Source: Sporosarcina sp. NCCP-2222
GTDB lineage: Bacteria; Bacillota; Bacilli; Bacillales_A; Planococcaceae
Direction of reading: 5' to 3'
Assembly: GCF_023168145.1 (NCBI RefSeq)
Contig: NZ_BQYK01000001.1
Span: 409,343-473,342 of the forward strand
Length of the DNA stretch: 64,000 bases
The position numbers and the translations under genes are program-made. The number at the start of each line of letters is the position of its first letter. The first letter of the stretch is position 1. Positions 63,333 to 64,000 of this stretch are shown piece by piece. The notes under the pieces were generated by a model. It saw nothing but the letters and a program-made list of their open reading frames with translations. It was not told the origin of the DNA and searched no databases.

Positions 63333-63362
63333 AGTTACGCCTCCTCCTATTTACTTATCTAT

Positions 63363-63392
63363 ATCTTATTTTTACTTTGAGGTCGCTGTCAA
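63363..63392 (-). promoter_or_regulatory. Promoter of the XRE-phosphoesterase operon
   Basis: Minus strand: TTGACA (63387-63392), 18 bases, TAAGAT (63363-63368), between the dUTPase stop and the XRE start. Confidence 0.6.
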
Positions 63393-63419
63393 TCTATATT
63401 TATATTTCTATTAAGTATT

Positions 63420-63908
63420 TTAATACCCTTTCTTTTGTCGTGCATAATTTTCCTCATTTTTTTCTAGATATGCGTGCCAAACATCTTTATTCGTAAAGTT
63501 TAGTTTTTTCGCAATTGCACCGTAAAGAATCCATAACATTTTATAACGTTCAATTGTCGGTTCCGAAATAAAATGATTAATTGCAGCATTGGCAGCAATA
63601 AATAAATCTGTTAACTCTCCTTCCACGTCACCTTCCGGCCACTCTTGCACGAGAGTATCAAATCCCTTTTCAATACCTAAGGAGAGCAGGAAATGGATCG
63701 AGTCCACATATTCTTCTATGATTATATGATGGGGAGAGGCCTCTTTATGGCTCCAAAATTTAAAACATCTCGTTTCGTTCGCAAGTTCAGAGAGCTCGAC
63801 AAGCAATGCCAAGCCTTTTTTCGTAAATAAATCTACATGGCCTTCATGGTTATTTTGGATAAATGAGTCCAAATCACGTTGCATTGTAAATAAAGTAGTC
63901 AATTCCAT
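63420..63908 (-). CDS. dUTP diphosphatase, dimeric all-alpha type
   Basis: A 162-residue enzyme of the dUTPase_2 family (MazG-like helical fold) that hydrolyses dUTP to dUMP, keeping uracil out of DNA. The metal-binding acids are in LALLVELSELANETRCFKFW and IIIEEYVDSIHFLLSLG; the trimeric dUTPase motifs are absent. ATG 63908 is eight bases after GGAGG; the TTG at 63923 overlaps that site. Such genes occur in both bacilli and phages; no other phage gene is near. Confidence 0.9.
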   Translation of the reverse strand: MELTTLFTMQRDLDSFIQNNHEGHVDLFTKKGLALLVELSELANETRCFKFWSHKEASPHHIIIEEYVDSIHFLLSLGIEKGFDTLVQEWPEGDVEGELTDLFIAANAAINHFISEPTIERYKMLWILYGAIAKKLNFTNKDVWHAYLEKNEENYARQKKGY

Positions 63909-64000
63909 TAAAAAAACCTCCAAAAAATATTATTATCTTGAAACCAAACCATATACTCATCCGTATGTAGTAGATGACTATCTATATCTGTGAGGGGTTG

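Noticed and set aside
63420-63908. Prophage boundary suggested by the dUTPase and nearby XRE gene
   Set aside because: No integrase, structural or lysis gene and no attachment repeat is in the window; bacilli carry this dUTPase as a chromosomal gene.

Overview
The window reads as chromosomal DNA of an endospore-forming Bacillales species of the Planococcaceae type, most likely Sporosarcina or a close relative (inference from gene content, no database search). It carries the spore genes gerE and sspI and a meso-diaminopimelate dehydrogenase, an enzyme known from Lysinibacillus/Sporosarcina-like bacilli and absent from B. subtilis 168. It also follows the B. subtilis order racE-ysmB-gerE-ysmA-sdhBAC-yslB-uvrC-trxA-etfAB-fadB-fadR-lcfA-yshE-mutS2-polX-cvpA-zapA-rnhC-pheTS-ysgA-sspI. 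In B. subtilis lysC lies between yslB and uvrC; it is missing here.

Positions 1-29900 are housekeeping, mostly on the minus strand. They comprise glutamate racemase (cut by the window edge), sporulation regulator GerE, succinate dehydrogenase, UvrC, thioredoxin, a fatty-acid beta-oxidation/electron-transfer operon with its repressor FadR, DNA recombination and repair genes (MutS2, PolX, RNase HIII), cell division (ZapA), phenylalanyl-tRNA synthetase behind a T-box, SspI, ornithine carbamoyltransferase behind ARG boxes, an M42 aminopeptidase and DAP dehydrogenase. Two FadR-type operators are visible, one before fadR and one before the ysmA-type thioesterase, so fatty-acid release and degradation are probably co-regulated.

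Positions 29900-49800 are more mosaic: an MFS transporter, RecQ, a MerR regulator overlapping a thioredoxin-like gene, tRNA-Ser(CGA), a decayed reading frame, divergent pssA and psd-dedA (phosphatidylethanolamine synthesis), a c-di-GMP phosphodiesterase with a degenerate GGDEF domain, catalase with a PerR box, an APH-type kinase coupled to a frameshifted GNAT gene, a DUF368 lipid-carrier translocase, an XRE/membrane-protein pair, a VWA lipoprotein, tRNA hydroxylase TrhO and a polysaccharide deacetylase.

Positions 49800-64000 hold a GntR/DUF1648 membrane-protein operon, ferredoxin-NADP reductase, a chemoreceptor, an M3 peptidase, a diguanylate cyclase, formate-THF ligase, a YogA-like oxidoreductase, an XRE/metallophosphoesterase pair and a dUTPase. 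Intergenic DNA holds two repeat regions: tandem units with a 21-bp-phased motif at 13198-13525, and a Bacillales-type dispersed repeat interrupted by two hairpins at 58632-58797.

There is no prophage, transposase, CRISPR array or clear defence island. The least explained items are a 28-residue membrane peptide after the DUF350 gene, the MerR/thioredoxin-like pair, and two broken frames that one added base in a five-base homopolymer would each repair. Many genes start with TTG or GTG; I moved starts wherever a Shine-Dalgarno sequence and family length agreed.
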